This document shows, piece by piece, positions 51,903 to 61,309 of a DNA stretch of 64,000 nucleotides. The position numbers and the translations under genes were made by a program. The stretch is from Gemmobacter aquaticus (lineage in GTDB: Bacteria > Pseudomonadota > Alphaproteobacteria > Rhodobacterales > Rhodobacteraceae): contig NZ_VOAK01000011.1 in assembly GCF_007859075.1 (NCBI RefSeq), positions 930,001 to 994,000 on the forward strand. Direction: 5' to 3'. Numbering within the stretch: the stretch's first letter is position 1; each line of letters starts with the position of its first letter. A model generated the notes under the pieces. It was not told the DNA's origin and did not search any database. It saw nothing but the letters and a program-made list of their open reading frames with translations.

Positions 51903-52892
51903 TTAGGCGTAAATGTCGGTCCAAAGCTCGCTCAGCGCGGGCTCGGGGCTTTCTTTCGAGAACTCGGCGGCCTCATTCACGATGGCCTTGATCTCGCGGT
52001 CGATGGCCTTCAGATCCTCGTCCGAGGCGAGGCCACCTTGCGTCAGCAGGTCGCGGATATGCTCGATGCAGTCCTTCTCGGTCTTGATCTTCTCGACCTC
52101 TTCGCGCGTCCGGTATTTGGCCGGGTCGGACATCGAGTGACCGCGATAGCGGTAGGTCATCATCTCAAGGATATACGGACCCTTGCCTGCGCGGCAGTGC
52201 GCGATGGCCTTTTCGGCGGCGGCCTTCACGGCCAGAACATCCATGCCGTCAACCTGCTCGCCCGGAATGCCATAGGCGAGGCCACGGCCATAGAGCGTAG
52301 CCGACTTGGTGGCGCGCTTCATGCTGGTGCCCATGGCATACTGGTTGTTCTCGATGACAAAGATCACCGGAAGGCCCCAGAGTTCCGCCATGTTGTAGGT
52401 CTCATAGACCTGACCCTGGTTGGCCGCACCGTCGCCGAAATAGGTGAAGGTGACGTTGTCGTTGCCCTTGTACCAGTCAGAGAAGGCAAGGCCCGCGCCA
52501 AGCGGAACCTGCGCGCCGACGATACCGTGGCCGCCGTAGAAATGCTTCTCGCGGCTGAACATGTGCATCGAGCCGCCTTTGCCCTTGGAATAGCCGCCGA
52601 TGCGCCCGGTCAGTTCCGCCATCACCCCCTTGGGGTCCATGCCGCAGGCCAGCATATGGCCGTGGTCACGGTACGAGGTCAGGCGCTTGTCGCCGTCCTT
52701 CGTCGCGGCCTCAAGCCCCACGACGACCGCTTCCTGCCCGATGTAAAGGTGGCAGAAACCGCCGATCAGACCCATGCCGTAAAGCTGGCCTGCCTTCTCC
52801 TCGAACCGTCGGATCAGCAGCATCTCGCGGTAATACTTGAGAAGTTCCTCTTTCGAGACATTGGGTCTCTCCGGCGCCTTCCTGGTGGCCAT
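51903..52892 (-). CDS. pdhA: Pyruvate dehydrogenase E1 alpha
   Basis: The 329-residue E1 alpha subunit that binds thiamine diphosphate and decarboxylates pyruvate. The ThDP/Mg motif is [16 protein letters not shown] near 165, and the phosphorylation-loop-like [16 protein letters not shown] lies near 265. GGGAGGGAG precedes the ATG. The 165 bases upstream, to ftsB, hold a candidate promoter and a dyad. Confidence 0.97.
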   Translation of the reverse strand: MATRKAPERPNVSKEELLKYYREMLLIRRFEEKAGQLYGMGLIGGFCHLYIGQEAVVVGLEAATKDGDKRLTSYRDHGHMLACGMDPKGVMAELTGRIGGYSKGKGGSMHMFSREKHFYGGHGIVGAQVPLGAGLAFSDWYKGNDNVTFTYFGDGAANQGQVYETYNMAELWGLPVIFVIENNQYAMGTSMKRATKSATLYGRGLAYGIPGEQVDGMDVLAVKAAAEKAIAHCRAGKGPYILEMMTYRYRGHSMSDPAKYRTREEVEKIKTEKDCIEHIRDLLTQGGLASDEDLKAIDREIKAIVNEAAEFSKESPEPALSELWTDIYA

Positions 52893-52913
52893 GCGGCTCC
52901 CTCCCGTGGTGCA

Positions 52914-52935
52914 GATAGTTCAGCGTTAAACTATC
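52914..52935 (-). promoter_or_regulatory. Dyad upstream of pdhA
   Basis: GATAGTT (52914-52920) and AACTATC (52929-52935) form a 7-bp inverted repeat about 22 bases upstream of pdhA. On the minus strand a TTGCGT-N16-GATAAA promoter-like pair lies just upstream, so the dyad would cover the start site. It is a candidate operator for a central-carbon regulator; identity unknown. Confidence 0.45.
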
Positions 52936-53057
52936 GGCACTTTATCGGAGAAATAAGGGCTGACGCAAGGAAAACTCTCGCCGCAGCGCGGCAAGGTCTA
53001 TGGGGTCGAGTTACAGGAGTTGCCGCCGTGATCCGAGGGCAGGCGTCTCGTGAAGTA

Positions 53058-53354
53058 TCAGCGGATCACAATCTCATCGGCGCGGATATAGCCCAGCACT
53101 TCGCGCACCTGTTCATCCAGCAGATCGAGGTCGAGATAGGCGTCTGACAGCCGATAGGTGCGATTGTTCAGTTCTTCGAGTTCAGCCTTCAGCCGGTCGC
53201 GTTCAGCAACAAGTTGCGCTGCCTCTGCCTTGATTTGCACGCGGCGAAAGACGCCAAAGTCGCCCTGAACGGCAGCAAATGCGAAGTAGAACCCAAGCAC
53301 AAGGGCAAGGGCAAAGATCATCAGACTGGCAATCGAAAAGCGTTGGGTCTTCAT
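53058..53354 (-). CDS. ftsB: Septum formation initiator FtsB/DivIC
   Basis: A 98-residue bitopic division protein: a short cytosolic start, one membrane helix (about residues 7-28) and a periplasmic coiled coil (RVQIKAEAAQLVAERDRLKA region) that pairs with FtsL. The C-terminus LDEQVREVLGYIRADEIVI is typical. The start at 53354 is preferred over the ATG six codons upstream. FtsB next to pdhA is common in alphaproteobacteria. Confidence 0.93.
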   Translation of the reverse strand: MKTQRFSIASLMIFALALVLGFYFAFAAVQGDFGVFRRVQIKAEAAQLVAERDRLKAELEELNNRTYRLSDAYLDLDLLDEQVREVLGYIRADEIVIR

Positions 53355-53479
53355 GCTCGGCTCAAACCTCACCCCTCATCCGCGGGGGCGTTGGAACGGA
53401 CTATGCCATGCAGGAAGATGCTTGGGAATTCGCAATATTTCTAGGCGCCACGATTTTTCGCGCCCTGTTGCGAAAGGTA

Positions 53480-53506
53480 AAGGGGCAGCGCCATGCGCCG
53501 CCCCTT
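53480..53506 (-). terminator. Terminator of the class I aldolase gene
   Basis: AAGGGGC and GCCCCTT (53480-53486 and 53500-53506) pair, with an inner GCGC/GCGC stem, 9 bases after the aldolase stop on the minus strand, followed by TTTACCTTT. Confidence 0.7.
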
Positions 53507-53515
53507 CGATCTGGA

Positions 53516-54445
53516 TCAGGCCTTGCCCTTGTAGATGTCGACCAGCTTGCCAAGCATCGCCAGGGCATCCTCGCGCGAGCGCTGGAAGCTGTTGCGCCCG
53601 ATGATGGAGCCGTTGCCGCCGCCGGCGAGAATCGCCCGCGCATCGTCGTAAACCGCATCTGCGCCTTTGGCTGCGCCGCCCGAGAAGACGATGATCCGGC
53701 GGCCATTGAAGCTGGCCTGGACGCAGTGCTTCACCCGCGCAGCAAGGGTCGAGATGTCGATCTCTTGCTTTTCGTAGACCTTCTTGGCCTCGGGCTGCAT
53801 CAGATGGTCGGTCGACAGTTTGATCTTGATGATATGCGCACCCAGCAGGGCCGCGATATGGGCGGCATAGGCTGCCACGTCGACGGCCGTCTCTCCATCC
53901 TTGGTCACCGCCTCACCGCGCGGATAGGACCAGATCACCGTGGCGATCCCCTTGGAGGCCGCTTCCTTGCGCATCTCCACGATCTCTTCGAACATGTCGA
54001 GCGCGCAGTCCGAGCCCGGATAGATCGTAAAGCCGATGGCCGCGCAGCCAAGGCGCAGCGCGTCATCGACGCTGGCGGTGATGGCCTGATTCTTGCCGGC
54101 GGTCTCGCTCATCAGGCTGTTGGCGCTGTTGACCTTCAGGATCGTGGGGATCTGGCCGGCATAGGTATCGGCGCCAGCCTCCAGCGGGCCAAGCGGTGCA
54201 GCATAGGCGGAAAGACCTGCGTCAATCGCGAGTTGATAGTGATAGTGCGGGTCATAGCCGGCCGGATTCGGCGCAAAGCTGCGCGCGGGGCCATGTTCGA
54301 AACCCTGATCGACCGGCAGGATGATCATCTTGCCAGTGCCGCCCAGCTTGCCCTCCATGAGCATACGGCAGAGGTTGCCCTTCACCCCCGCATTCTCACC
54401 TTCGTAATAGCTCAGGATTTTCTGCACCTGCTTGGTGGCGCGCAT
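53516..54445 (-). CDS. Class I fructose-bisphosphate aldolase (DhnA/FbaB type)
   Basis: A 309-residue aldolase of the DhnA type that splits or forms fructose 1,6-bisphosphate using a Schiff-base lysine; the candidate lysines are in IIKIKLS at 207-209. Other family features are MIILPVDQGFEHGP near 40, PLEAGADTYAG and the phosphate-binding FSGGAAKG and GNGSIIGRNSFQR. The start at 54445 has GGAG 9-12 bases upstream. It is a separate transcript from ftsB and close to pgk. Confidence 0.92.
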   Translation of the reverse strand: MRATKQVQKILSYYEGENAGVKGNLCRMLMEGKLGGTGKMIILPVDQGFEHGPARSFAPNPAGYDPHYHYQLAIDAGLSAYAAPLGPLEAGADTYAGQIPTILKVNSANSLMSETAGKNQAITASVDDALRLGCAAIGFTIYPGSDCALDMFEEIVEMRKEAASKGIATVIWSYPRGEAVTKDGETAVDVAAYAAHIAALLGAHIIKIKLSTDHLMQPEAKKVYEKQEIDISTLAARVKHCVQASFNGRRIIVFSGGAAKGADAVYDDARAILAGGGNGSIIGRNSFQRSREDALAMLGKLVDIYKGKA

Positions 54446-54555
54446 GAGGAATGCTCCTTTGTCAAACTGTCGGTTCGGGTCCGGCCTGTTCGGAGGCCGC
54501 GCCATACTGGCGTGAACCAGTGATGCCCTAGCCAAAGTGCCGGGATCACGCAACT

Positions 54556-54571
54556 TTGATAGCGCTAACGT
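54556..54571 (-). promoter_or_regulatory. LacI-type operator-like palindrome upstream of the aldolase
   Basis: TAGCGCTA at 54560-54567 lies in TTGATAGCGCTAACG, a near-palindrome of LacI-family form. On the minus strand it sits just upstream of a TTGCGT-N17-TAGGGC promoter-like pair and about 115 bases before the aldolase start. The LacI-family regulator CceR controls central carbon genes in Rhodobacter; assignment to it is inference. The rest of the 329-base gap to the RTX gene shows nothing I can name. Confidence 0.4.
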
Positions 54572-54774
54572 GCAGGGTTGGAAACAATCTGTCCCTTACC
54601 GTACGGCAGGCGGCATGGACATTGGATGTTCACTGTCACCGCGCTGCTTCTGCTTGCCGTTTTCCATCGTGTTGAAACGTAATGCGGATTGCGCCGTTAC
54701 AAGCGGGCAGCCATTGTCCTGTCGAATTGTGCGGGGCTGGCGCTGGCCTGCTGTATGTGACCGGGGATTTAAGG

Positions 54775-55722
54775 ATGACCATTTCTGCGACGACCAAGTT
54801 CATTCGTCAGGGGCTTGAACTTGATCGGTATGACGGCGCTCTGGCTGGTGACATCGTCAAGCAGGGCGACAAGGGTTTGCTGATCGACTTTGGGGGCAAC
54901 AAACTGCGTCTTCTGGGCGACTTTGACTATCGCAACGGCGAAGCGACCGGCACGATCGACACGATCCGGCTGGAGGTGATGAACACGATCGACGGTGTGG
55001 CCGTCCGCCGCCCGGTCTTCACGATCCGTGAGCTTGGCTATGACGCGCAGGATCTGCTCGACCTGCTTCAGGAGAGCACCGGTGCCGAACTCTTCGCGAC
55101 GATCTTTTCCGGGGACGACTGGATCGCAGGGTCCAGATGGCGTGACCGGATCGATGGCTTCGACGGAGATGACCGGCTCTTCGGCGGCGCCTTTGCCGAC
55201 AGTCTCTTCGGTGGTCGGGGAAATGACCGTCTGTTCGGCGCGGATGATGGGGATGTCCTGCGGGGCGACGCGGGCCGTGACCTGCTGGAGGGCGACGGCG
55301 ACAACGACGGGTTGCTGGGCGGTACAGGCGCCGATCAGCTGCGCGGCGAGACCGGCGATGACACCCTGCGCGGCGATGCGGGCCACGATCTTCTGGTCGG
55401 GGGCAAGGGTAACGACACCCTGATCGGCGGTGCGGGCAACGACTCGTTGCGCGGGATGGAGGGCGAAGACGTCTTCGTCTTCCGCCCGGGGTTTGGTCAG
55501 GACCGAATCCACCTCTTCACGACCGAGGATTCGCTTGTTCTGGACGACAGCTTTTTCGCAGGCGGTCGGACGGCGGAAGATATTGTCGCCGACTTTGGAC
55601 AAGTGCTTGAGGGCGGCATCCTGATCGACTTTGGCGCCAACGATATTTTCGTGGGCGATATTGCCGATCCAGCCCAGCTTGCGAACCGCATCCGGTCCTA
55701 CAGCGAATTCTTTGGCGCCTGA
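54775..55722 (+). CDS. Smaller RTX calcium-binding protein
   Basis: A 315-residue protein. Residues about 1-125 form a beta-rich domain I do not recognise ([40 protein letters not shown]). Residues about 125-235 contain 12 RTX nonapeptide units (GGxGxDxLx), and a C-terminal part has [12 protein letters not shown], as in type I secretion substrates. No signal peptide. The start at 54775 follows TTAAGGATG spacing and is preferred over 54682, whose added residues are unlike a protein start. Converges on pgk. Confidence 0.82.
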   Translation: MTISATTKFIRQGLELDRYDGALAGDIVKQGDKGLLIDFGGNKLRLLGDFDYRNGEATGTIDTIRLEVMNTIDGVAVRRPVFTIRELGYDAQDLLDLLQESTGAELFATIFSGDDWIAGSRWRDRIDGFDGDDRLFGGAFADSLFGGRGNDRLFGADDGDVLRGDAGRDLLEGDGDNDGLLGGTGADQLRGETGDDTLRGDAGHDLLVGGKGNDTLIGGAGNDSLRGMEGEDVFVFRPGFGQDRIHLFTTEDSLVLDDSFFAGGRTAEDIVADFGQVLEGGILIDFGANDIFVGDIADPAQLANRIRSYSEFFGA

Positions 55723-55750
55723 TCAGGCGGCCTGCACAGGCAGACAATCG

Positions 55751-55782
55751 GAAACCCGCGCAAGATTGCGCGGGTTTCGTTT
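55751..55782 (+). terminator. Terminator of the smaller RTX gene
   Basis: GAAACCCGCGCAA (55751-55763) and TTGCGCGGGTTTC (55766-55778) form a 13-bp stem with a 2-base loop, followed by GTTTTC. It lies 28 bases after the RTX stop and between convergent genes. Confidence 0.85.
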
Positions 55783-55789
55783 TCTCCTG

Positions 55790-56980
55790 TCACCCCATCA
55801 GGGCTGCAACGCCCGGAAGTTCCTTGCCTTCCATCCACTCGAGGAAAGCGCCGCCGGCGGTAGAGATGAAGCTGAAGCTGTCTGCGGCATTGGCCTTGTT
55901 CAGTGCTGCAACCGTATCACCGCCTCCGGCAACGGAGACCAGCCCGCCAGCCTTGGTCAGCTCTGCCGCACGGCGTGCGGCGGCGTTGGTCGCGGCATCG
56001 AAGGGTTCGATCTCGAACGCGCCCAGCGGGCCGTTCCAGATCAGGGTCTTGGCCTCACCAAAGACCTTTGCGATCTCGGCCACCGTGGCCGGACCCGCAT
56101 CGAGGATCATGGCATCGGCCGGACAGGCATCCGCCGCGACCGTCTCATTGGCGGCCCCTGCCTTGAATTCACGTGCGACCACAACATCGATGGGCAAGTG
56201 AATGCGGCAGCCTGCAGCCTCGGCCTTGGCAAGGATTTCACGCGCGGTATCGGCCATGTCGCGTTCGGCAAGGCTCTTGCCCACCTCGATGCCCTTGGCG
56301 ACGAGGAAGGTGTTGGCCATACCCCCGCCGATCACCAGATGATCGACCTTGCCGACCAGATTGCCCAGAAGGTCGAGCTTCGTGGATACCTTGGCGCCGC
56401 CGACGACCGCCACCACCGGGCGCAGCGGGGTGCCGAGTGCTGCCTCCAGCGCCTTCAGCTCTGCTTCCATCAGCCGGCCTGCCGCTGCGGGCAGCAGATG
56501 CGCGATACCGGCGGTCGAGGCATGGGCGCGGTGCGCGGCCGAGAAGGCGTCATTCACATAGACATCGCCCAGATCTGCCATCTGTTGCGCCAGACCGGCG
56601 TCGTTCTTTTCCTCGCCCGGATGGAAGCGGGTGTTCTCAAGCAATACAACTTCGCCGACGCCGGCCGAGGCGATCGCCGCCCTTGCGACCTCACCCACGC
56701 AATCCGCACCAAACACCACCTTGCGGCCAAGCGCCGTCTCCAGTGCCGGGGCGACGCGTGAAAGGCTCATCTCTGGCACGACCTTGCCCTTTGGCCGGTC
56801 GAAATGCGCCAGAAGCACAGGTTTGCCGCCCTTGGACAGAATGTCATTGACGGTCGGCACGATCTTCTCGATCCGTGTCGCATCGGTAACAACGCCGTTT
56901 TCCATCGGTACGTTGATGTCCACCCGGGTCAGAACGACCTTCCCGTTCAGATCCATGTCGTCAAGCGTCTTCCAGGCCAT
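55790..56980 (-). CDS. pgk: Phosphoglycerate kinase
   Basis: A 396-residue glycolytic kinase that makes ATP from 1,3-bisphosphoglycerate. Visible are the N-terminal [14 protein letters not shown], the substrate-binding HFDRPKGK region, [13 protein letters not shown] and the nucleotide-binding [12 protein letters not shown] close to the C-terminus. Length is normal. The 200-base region upstream, shared with the rluE-like gene, contains a repeat copy and the promoters. Confidence 0.97.
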   Translation of the reverse strand: MAWKTLDDMDLNGKVVLTRVDINVPMENGVVTDATRIEKIVPTVNDILSKGGKPVLLAHFDRPKGKVVPEMSLSRVAPALETALGRKVVFGADCVGEVARAAIASAGVGEVVLLENTRFHPGEEKNDAGLAQQMADLGDVYVNDAFSAAHRAHASTAGIAHLLPAAAGRLMEAELKALEAALGTPLRPVVAVVGGAKVSTKLDLLGNLVGKVDHLVIGGGMANTFLVAKGIEVGKSLAERDMADTAREILAKAEAAGCRIHLPIDVVVAREFKAGAANETVAADACPADAMILDAGPATVAEIAKVFGEAKTLIWNGPLGAFEIEPFDAATNAAARRAAELTKAGGLVSVAGGGDTVAALNKANAADSFSFISTAGGAFLEWMEGKELPGVAALMG

Positions 56981-57073
56981 CCGGTCCTCCTCGCATCTGT
57001 TGCCCCTGTTTCGGCCGAAGTTCCTCTGACGTCAACCATATCGAGGCAACGGAAAGTTGGCGCCCAGGCGTCA

Positions 57074-57144
57074 GCCTTCTTCTTTTCCCAAATATCCTCG
57101 GGGGGTGAGGCGCGGCACGCGCCGAGGGGGGCAGACAGCACCCC
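57074..57144 (-). repeat. Composite intergenic repeat, copy 5 (pgk-rluE gap)
   Basis: In minus orientation: GGGG/CCCC around tgctgtctg (57144-57125), GGCGCG/CGCGCC (57123-57109), then the core CCCCCGAGGATATTTGGG continuing AAAAGAAGAAGGC (57105-57074). Same order of modules as in copy 3, upstream of pgk rather than directly behind a gene. Confidence 0.85.
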
Positions 57145-57180
57145 TTTCGGAGCCACAGGTTTCCGGGCTATTCATCGGGG

Positions 57181-57768
57181 ATGGCGCGGCTGATCCTTCT
57201 GAACAAACCTTATGATATGCTTTGTCAGTTCACCGACAAGGGCACGGTCGGGACCGCGCGCCGGACGCTCTCGGACGTGTTGCCGGTCAAGGGTGTCTAT
57301 CCGGCAGGCAGGCTTGACCGTGACAGCGAAGGGCTGGTGCTGCTGACGGACGACGGGCGCCTGCAGGCCCGCATCGCGGACCCTGCGCACAAGATGGCCA
57401 AGACCTACCTGGTGCAGGTCGAAGGCGTGCCTGACGCCGCCGCTTTGGCGCGGCTGCGGGCGGGGGTCACCTTGAACGACGGACCGACTCGCCCGGCCGA
57501 GGTGCGCGCGGTGCCCGCGCCGGATTGGCTCTGGCCGCGCGACCCGCCGATCCGCGTGCGCCAGTCCGTGCCCGACAGCTGGGTCGAACTTACGATCCGC
57601 GAGGGGCGCAACCGTCAGGTCCGCCGCATGACAGCCGCCGTGGGGTATCCCACCTTGCGCCTGATCCGCCTGCGGGTGGGAGAGTGGTCGCTGGATGGCC
57701 TGTCGCCCGGCGCGTGGCGGGATGCGCCCTTGCCTGATGACCCCCTGCCTCGTCGGCCGAAATTGTGA
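57181..57768 (+). CDS. Pseudouridine synthase, RsuA family (RluE-like)
   Basis: A 195-residue rRNA pseudouridine synthase. The catalytic Asp46 is in [16 protein letters not shown]; the start [15 protein letters not shown] and the later [15 protein letters not shown] are standard. It lacks the S4 domain of RsuA and RluB, as RluE does, so 23S rRNA uridine 2457 is the probable target. It starts 36 bases after a repeat and is followed 53 bases later by rarD. Confidence 0.9.
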   Translation: MARLILLNKPYDMLCQFTDKGTVGTARRTLSDVLPVKGVYPAGRLDRDSEGLVLLTDDGRLQARIADPAHKMAKTYLVQVEGVPDAAALARLRAGVTLNDGPTRPAEVRAVPAPDWLWPRDPPIRVRQSVPDSWVELTIREGRNRQVRRMTAAVGYPTLRLIRLRVGEWSLDGLSPGAWRDAPLPDDPLPRRPKL

Positions 57769-57821
57769 CCGGGACAAGATAGCCGTGGTCTCGGCCGTGG
57801 TGAAAGCTTAGGCAATTGCGC

Positions 57822-58724
57822 ATGAGCCAGATCGCCGCCCCGACAGAGAATACGGACTCGCCCCGCGGACTTGCCTTCGCGCTGACTGCCTATGTGCTGT
57901 GGGGGTTCCTGCCGCTTTACATGAAGGCGCTCTCTGATGTGCCGGTGCTTGAGGTTCTGGCGCATCGCGTGATCTGGTCGGTGCCGGTGGCCGGGCTGAT
58001 CCTGATCTGGCTTGGGCGCACCAACGATTTGCGTGTGGCGATGGGCAATCCGCGCATGCTTGCCATGGGCGCGCTGACGGCCGCGCTGATCGTGTGCAAC
58101 TGGGGCATCTATGTCTGGGCTGTGCAACACGGCTTCGCGCTGGATGCAGCCCTTGGGTATTACATCAATCCGCTCGTCTCGATTGGTGTCGGCGCAATCG
58201 TCCTGCGTGAGCCGCTGAACCGTCTGCAGTTGCTGGCCATTGCGCTTGCTGCGCTCGCCGTCGCCGTCCTGACGTGGGAGGCAGGAACCTTGCCGGTTCT
58301 CGCGCTTGGCATGACACTGTCATGGGCCGCATATGCCTTTGCCAAGAAGCAGCTTCCGATCGGCCCCAATCAGGGCTTCATGCTGGAAGTGCTGATCCTG
58401 TTGCCCGTGGCAATCGGCTATGTGATCTGGGCGCAGTTGACGGGCAATGCCCGTTTCATGGCCGGTCATCCGGTCGACACGGTGCTTCTGGCCTGCGCGG
58501 GCGTAGTGACGGCAATCCCGCTGATCCTTTATGCCAACGGGGCCAAGCTCCTGCGGCTTTCGACGATTGCGATCCTGCAATACGTCTCACCCACACTGAT
58601 CTTTCTCGTCGCGGTCTTTGTCTTTGGCGAACCCTTCGGCACCGCCAAGATGATCGCTTTCCCGCTGATCTGGGCAGCGCTCATCGTCTATAGCGCCGGC
58701 ATGTTTCGTCAGAGACGGGTCTGA
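57822..58724 (+). CDS. rarD: RarD-like EamA-family transporter
   Basis: A 300-residue membrane protein with about ten hydrophobic helices in two EamA halves. The N-terminal GLAFALTAYVLWGFLPLYMK and the C-terminal LRLSTIAILQYVSPTLIFLV are characteristic of RarD. Substrate is not established for the family. The ATG at 57822 is chosen over TTG two codons earlier. Confidence 0.92.
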   Translation: MSQIAAPTENTDSPRGLAFALTAYVLWGFLPLYMKALSDVPVLEVLAHRVIWSVPVAGLILIWLGRTNDLRVAMGNPRMLAMGALTAALIVCNWGIYVWAVQHGFALDAALGYYINPLVSIGVGAIVLREPLNRLQLLAIALAALAVAVLTWEAGTLPVLALGMTLSWAAYAFAKKQLPIGPNQGFMLEVLILLPVAIGYVIWAQLTGNARFMAGHPVDTVLLACAGVVTAIPLILYANGAKLLRLSTIAILQYVSPTLIFLVAVFVFGEPFGTAKMIAFPLIWAALIVYSAGMFRQRRV

Positions 58725-58730
58725 GCGCAG

Positions 58731-59831
58731 TCAAGTGCCGGGGGTAGAGATCCTGCCGCCACCAACCAGCGCCGGAACGCCTGTCGTTGACGGGCCCGAG
58801 GTGGGAAGCCCACGGGCCACACGCACGGCGAGATAGGCAAATGCCTGCGCCTCGATCATGTCACCGTTCAGCCCGGCCGCTTCCACGGCCTCGACCGGGC
58901 AGGGCAGGAGCGCTGCCAGATCGCGCATCAGCGTGGCGTTGTGTCGCCCACCACCGCAGACCAGCACGCGCGAGACCGGGGCAGGGAAATGCTCGAACGC
59001 GCGCGCGACAGATTCGGCTGCGGCGCGGGTAAGGGTCGCTGCCGCATCGGCATCGGAAAGTTCTGCGACCGCCTCCAGAAGTCCTGCAAAGTCGTCACGA
59101 TCAAGCGACTTGGGCGGCATGCGGAAGAAATAGGGATGCTTCAGGAACTCGGCCACAATAGCAGCATCAGCGGTACCTGTTGCGGCCAGCGCGCCGGCGT
59201 CGTCGCGCATTTCACCGCGGCGCGCGCGCATCAGGTCGTTGATCGGGGCGTTCGCGGGGCCCGTGTCGAAGGCAAGGCATGCGCCGTCATCCTCGGCCCG
59301 CGCGCAGCGGGGATCGACCCACGTGACATTGCCGACACCCCCAAGGTTGAGGAACGCAAGCGGTGCCTCGGCCCCGAGGCGGCGAGCGAGGGCGAAGTGA
59401 AAGAACGGCACGAGTGGCGCCCCCTGTCCGCCAAGGGCCACGTCGCTGCTGCGAAAGTCCCAGACCACGGGCACGCCCAGAACCTCGGCCAGAACTGCGC
59501 CGGATCCTGCCTGATGGGTGCGGCCATGGGCGGGGTCATGCGCCAGTGTCTGCCCGTGAAAGCCGACGAGTGCTGCCGACCCGAACTGTGACATCAGTTC
59601 GGCATGGGCCGCCTCGACCACCTCGGCCGCCGCCTCTACCTCTGGTGCGCCCGGCCAATGGCCCAGCGCTGCGCGCAGAATCGCCTGCTCTTCCTCGTCA
59701 TAGGGTCGATAGGCGGATTCGCCGAGGTCGAGGATGCGTTCGCCATCGGTCAGCACCATGGCCGCATCAACCCCGTCAAGCGAGGTGCCTGACATGGCTC
59801 CCAGTGCCCAGATCGGCTCTGCCTTCTGCAT
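58731..59831 (-). CDS. anmK: Anhydro-N-acetylmuramic acid kinase
   Basis: A 366-residue cell-wall recycling kinase that converts anhydro-MurNAc to MurNAc-6-phosphate. It shows the diagnostic [15 protein letters not shown] start, [20 protein letters not shown] near 130 and [15 protein letters not shown] at 59831 is used because the four-residue longer version lacks support. It converges on rarD with a 6-base gap and diverges from tyrS. Confidence 0.95.
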   Translation of the reverse strand: MQKAEPIWALGAMSGTSLDGVDAAMVLTDGERILDLGESAYRPYDEEEQAILRAALGHWPGAPEVEAAAEVVEAAHAELMSQFGSAALVGFHGQTLAHDPAHGRTHQAGSGAVLAEVLGVPVVWDFRSSDVALGGQGAPLVPFFHFALARRLGAEAPLAFLNLGGVGNVTWVDPRCARAEDDGACLAFDTGPANAPINDLMRARRGEMRDDAGALAATGTADAAIVAEFLKHPYFFRMPPKSLDRDDFAGLLEAVAELSDADAAATLTRAAAESVARAFEHFPAPVSRVLVCGGGRHNATLMRDLAALLPCPVEAVEAAGLNGDMIEAQAFAYLAVRVARGLPTSGPSTTGVPALVGGGRISTPGT

Positions 59832-59907
59832 GGTTGCCCCCAAAGCACTTTCCCTTGGCCGACCGCATCGTTATACGGCTTTCTGCGTCATAAAACACGA
59901 GAGAGAG

Positions 59908-61158
59908 ATGACCTACCACCCGAAATCCGACTTCATGCGCGTGATGATCGAGCGCGGCTACCTTGCCGACTGCACCGATTATCAAGGGCTGGACGAAGCT
60001 TTGGTCAAAGGGGTGGTGCCAGCTTATATCGGCTATGACGCCACTGCCGCCTCGCTGCATGTGGGTCACCTGCTGAACATCATGATGCTCCGCTGGCTGC
60101 AAAAGACCGGGCACAAGCCGATCACTCTGATGGGCGGCGGCACGACGAAGGTTGGCGATCCCAGCTTCCGCAGCGAGGAACGCCCGCTGCTCACGCCGGA
60201 AAAGATCGATGAGAACATCGCGGGCATGAAGCAGGTCTTCGCGCGTTACCTGTCTTACGGTGACGGGGCCTCGGATGCCGTCATGCTGAACAATGCCGAA
60301 TGGCTGGATAGCCTGAACTACCTCGATTTCCTGCGCGATATCGGGCGGCATTTCAGCGTGAACCGCATGCTGTCGTTCGAGTCCGTGAAATCGCGGCTCG
60401 ATCGCGAGCAGAGCCTATCGTTCCTGGAATTCAACTACATGATCCTGCAGGCCTATGATTTCCTGGAACTGCACCGCCGCTATGGCTGTCAGTTGCAGAT
60501 GGGCGGGTCGGATCAGTGGGGCAACATCATCAACGGGATCGACCTGACCCGCCGGGTGCTCGACAAGGAAATCTACGGTCTGACCTCGCCACTGCTTACC
60601 ACCAGCGACGGGCGCAAGATGGGCAAGTCGGCCAGCGGTGCGGTGTGGCTGCGCGGCGACATGCTGTCGTCCTATGAATTCTGGCAGTTCTGGCGCAACA
60701 CGACCGATGCCGATGTCGGGCGGTTCCTCAAGCTCTATACTGATATTCCGGTGGACGAGTGCAACCGTCTGGGCGCGCTTGCAGGGGCCGAGATCAACGG
60801 GGCGAAGATCATCCTGGCCAATGCGGTCACCACGCTGCTGCATGGTGCCGAGGCCGCCGCTGCCGCTGAAGCGACCGCGCGCGAGGTATTCGAAAAAGGT
60901 GGCGTGGGGGCTGATCTGCCGACGGTCGCGCTTGGTGTCGCCGACGTGGTCGAAGGCATCACTGTCGCGCAGCTCTTCGTGCGGGCGGGCCTTGCACCCT
61001 CGGGGAAAGAGGCCAAGCGCCTGATCGCCGAGGGTGGGGCGCGGGTGAACGACGATCCCGTGCTGGACGCTGGTCACAAGTTCCACGCAGCGGACTTCGT
61101 TGAGCCGATGAAGCTGACGGCAGGCAAGAAGCGGCACGCGCTGGTGACGCTCCACTGA
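59908..61158 (+). CDS. tyrS: Tyrosyl-tRNA synthetase
   Basis: A 416-residue class I synthetase that charges tRNA-Tyr. HIGH corresponds to HVGH at 51-54 and KMSKS to KMGKS at 237-241; the tyrosine pocket [11 protein letters not shown] lies at 197-207. A C-terminal S4 domain is present ([26 protein letters not shown], here by position about 352-380). AGAGAGAG precedes the ATG; the longer frame reaches back into anmK. Confidence 0.97.
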   Translation: MTYHPKSDFMRVMIERGYLADCTDYQGLDEALVKGVVPAYIGYDATAASLHVGHLLNIMMLRWLQKTGHKPITLMGGGTTKVGDPSFRSEERPLLTPEKIDENIAGMKQVFARYLSYGDGASDAVMLNNAEWLDSLNYLDFLRDIGRHFSVNRMLSFESVKSRLDREQSLSFLEFNYMILQAYDFLELHRRYGCQLQMGGSDQWGNIINGIDLTRRVLDKEIYGLTSPLLTTSDGRKMGKSASGAVWLRGDMLSSYEFWQFWRNTTDADVGRFLKLYTDIPVDECNRLGALAGAEINGAKIILANAVTTLLHGAEAAAAAEATAREVFEKGGVGADLPTVALGVADVVEGITVAQLFVRAGLAPSGKEAKRLIAEGGARVNDDPVLDAGHKFHAADFVEPMKLTAGKKRHALVTLH

Positions 61159-61168
61159 CGAACGAAAA

Positions 61169-61301
61169 AGGGGGCGCTCGCGCCCCCTCTTGGCCTCTGG
61201 GCCAATTCACCCCCTGAGGATATTTGGGAAAAGAAGAACGCGTGGGCGTCTTCTCTTTTTAACAAATATCTTGCGGGGGGTCGGGGGCGCAAAGCCCCCG
61301 A
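61169..61301. repeat. Composite intergenic repeat, copy 6 (tyrS-ppiA gap)
   Basis: Fills the 151-base gap after tyrS. In plus order: AGGGGGCG/CGCCCCCT (61169-61188), TTGGCC/GGCCAA (61190-61205), core CCCCCTGAGGATATTTGGG from 61210, inverted core (61249-61281) ending AAATATCTTGCGGGGGG, then TCGGGGGC/GCCCCCGA (61281-61301). It aligns with copy 1 read on the minus strand. It very likely serves as the terminator region for both tyrS and the minus-strand cyclophilin. Confidence 0.87.
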
Positions 61302-61309
61302 GGTCGGCG

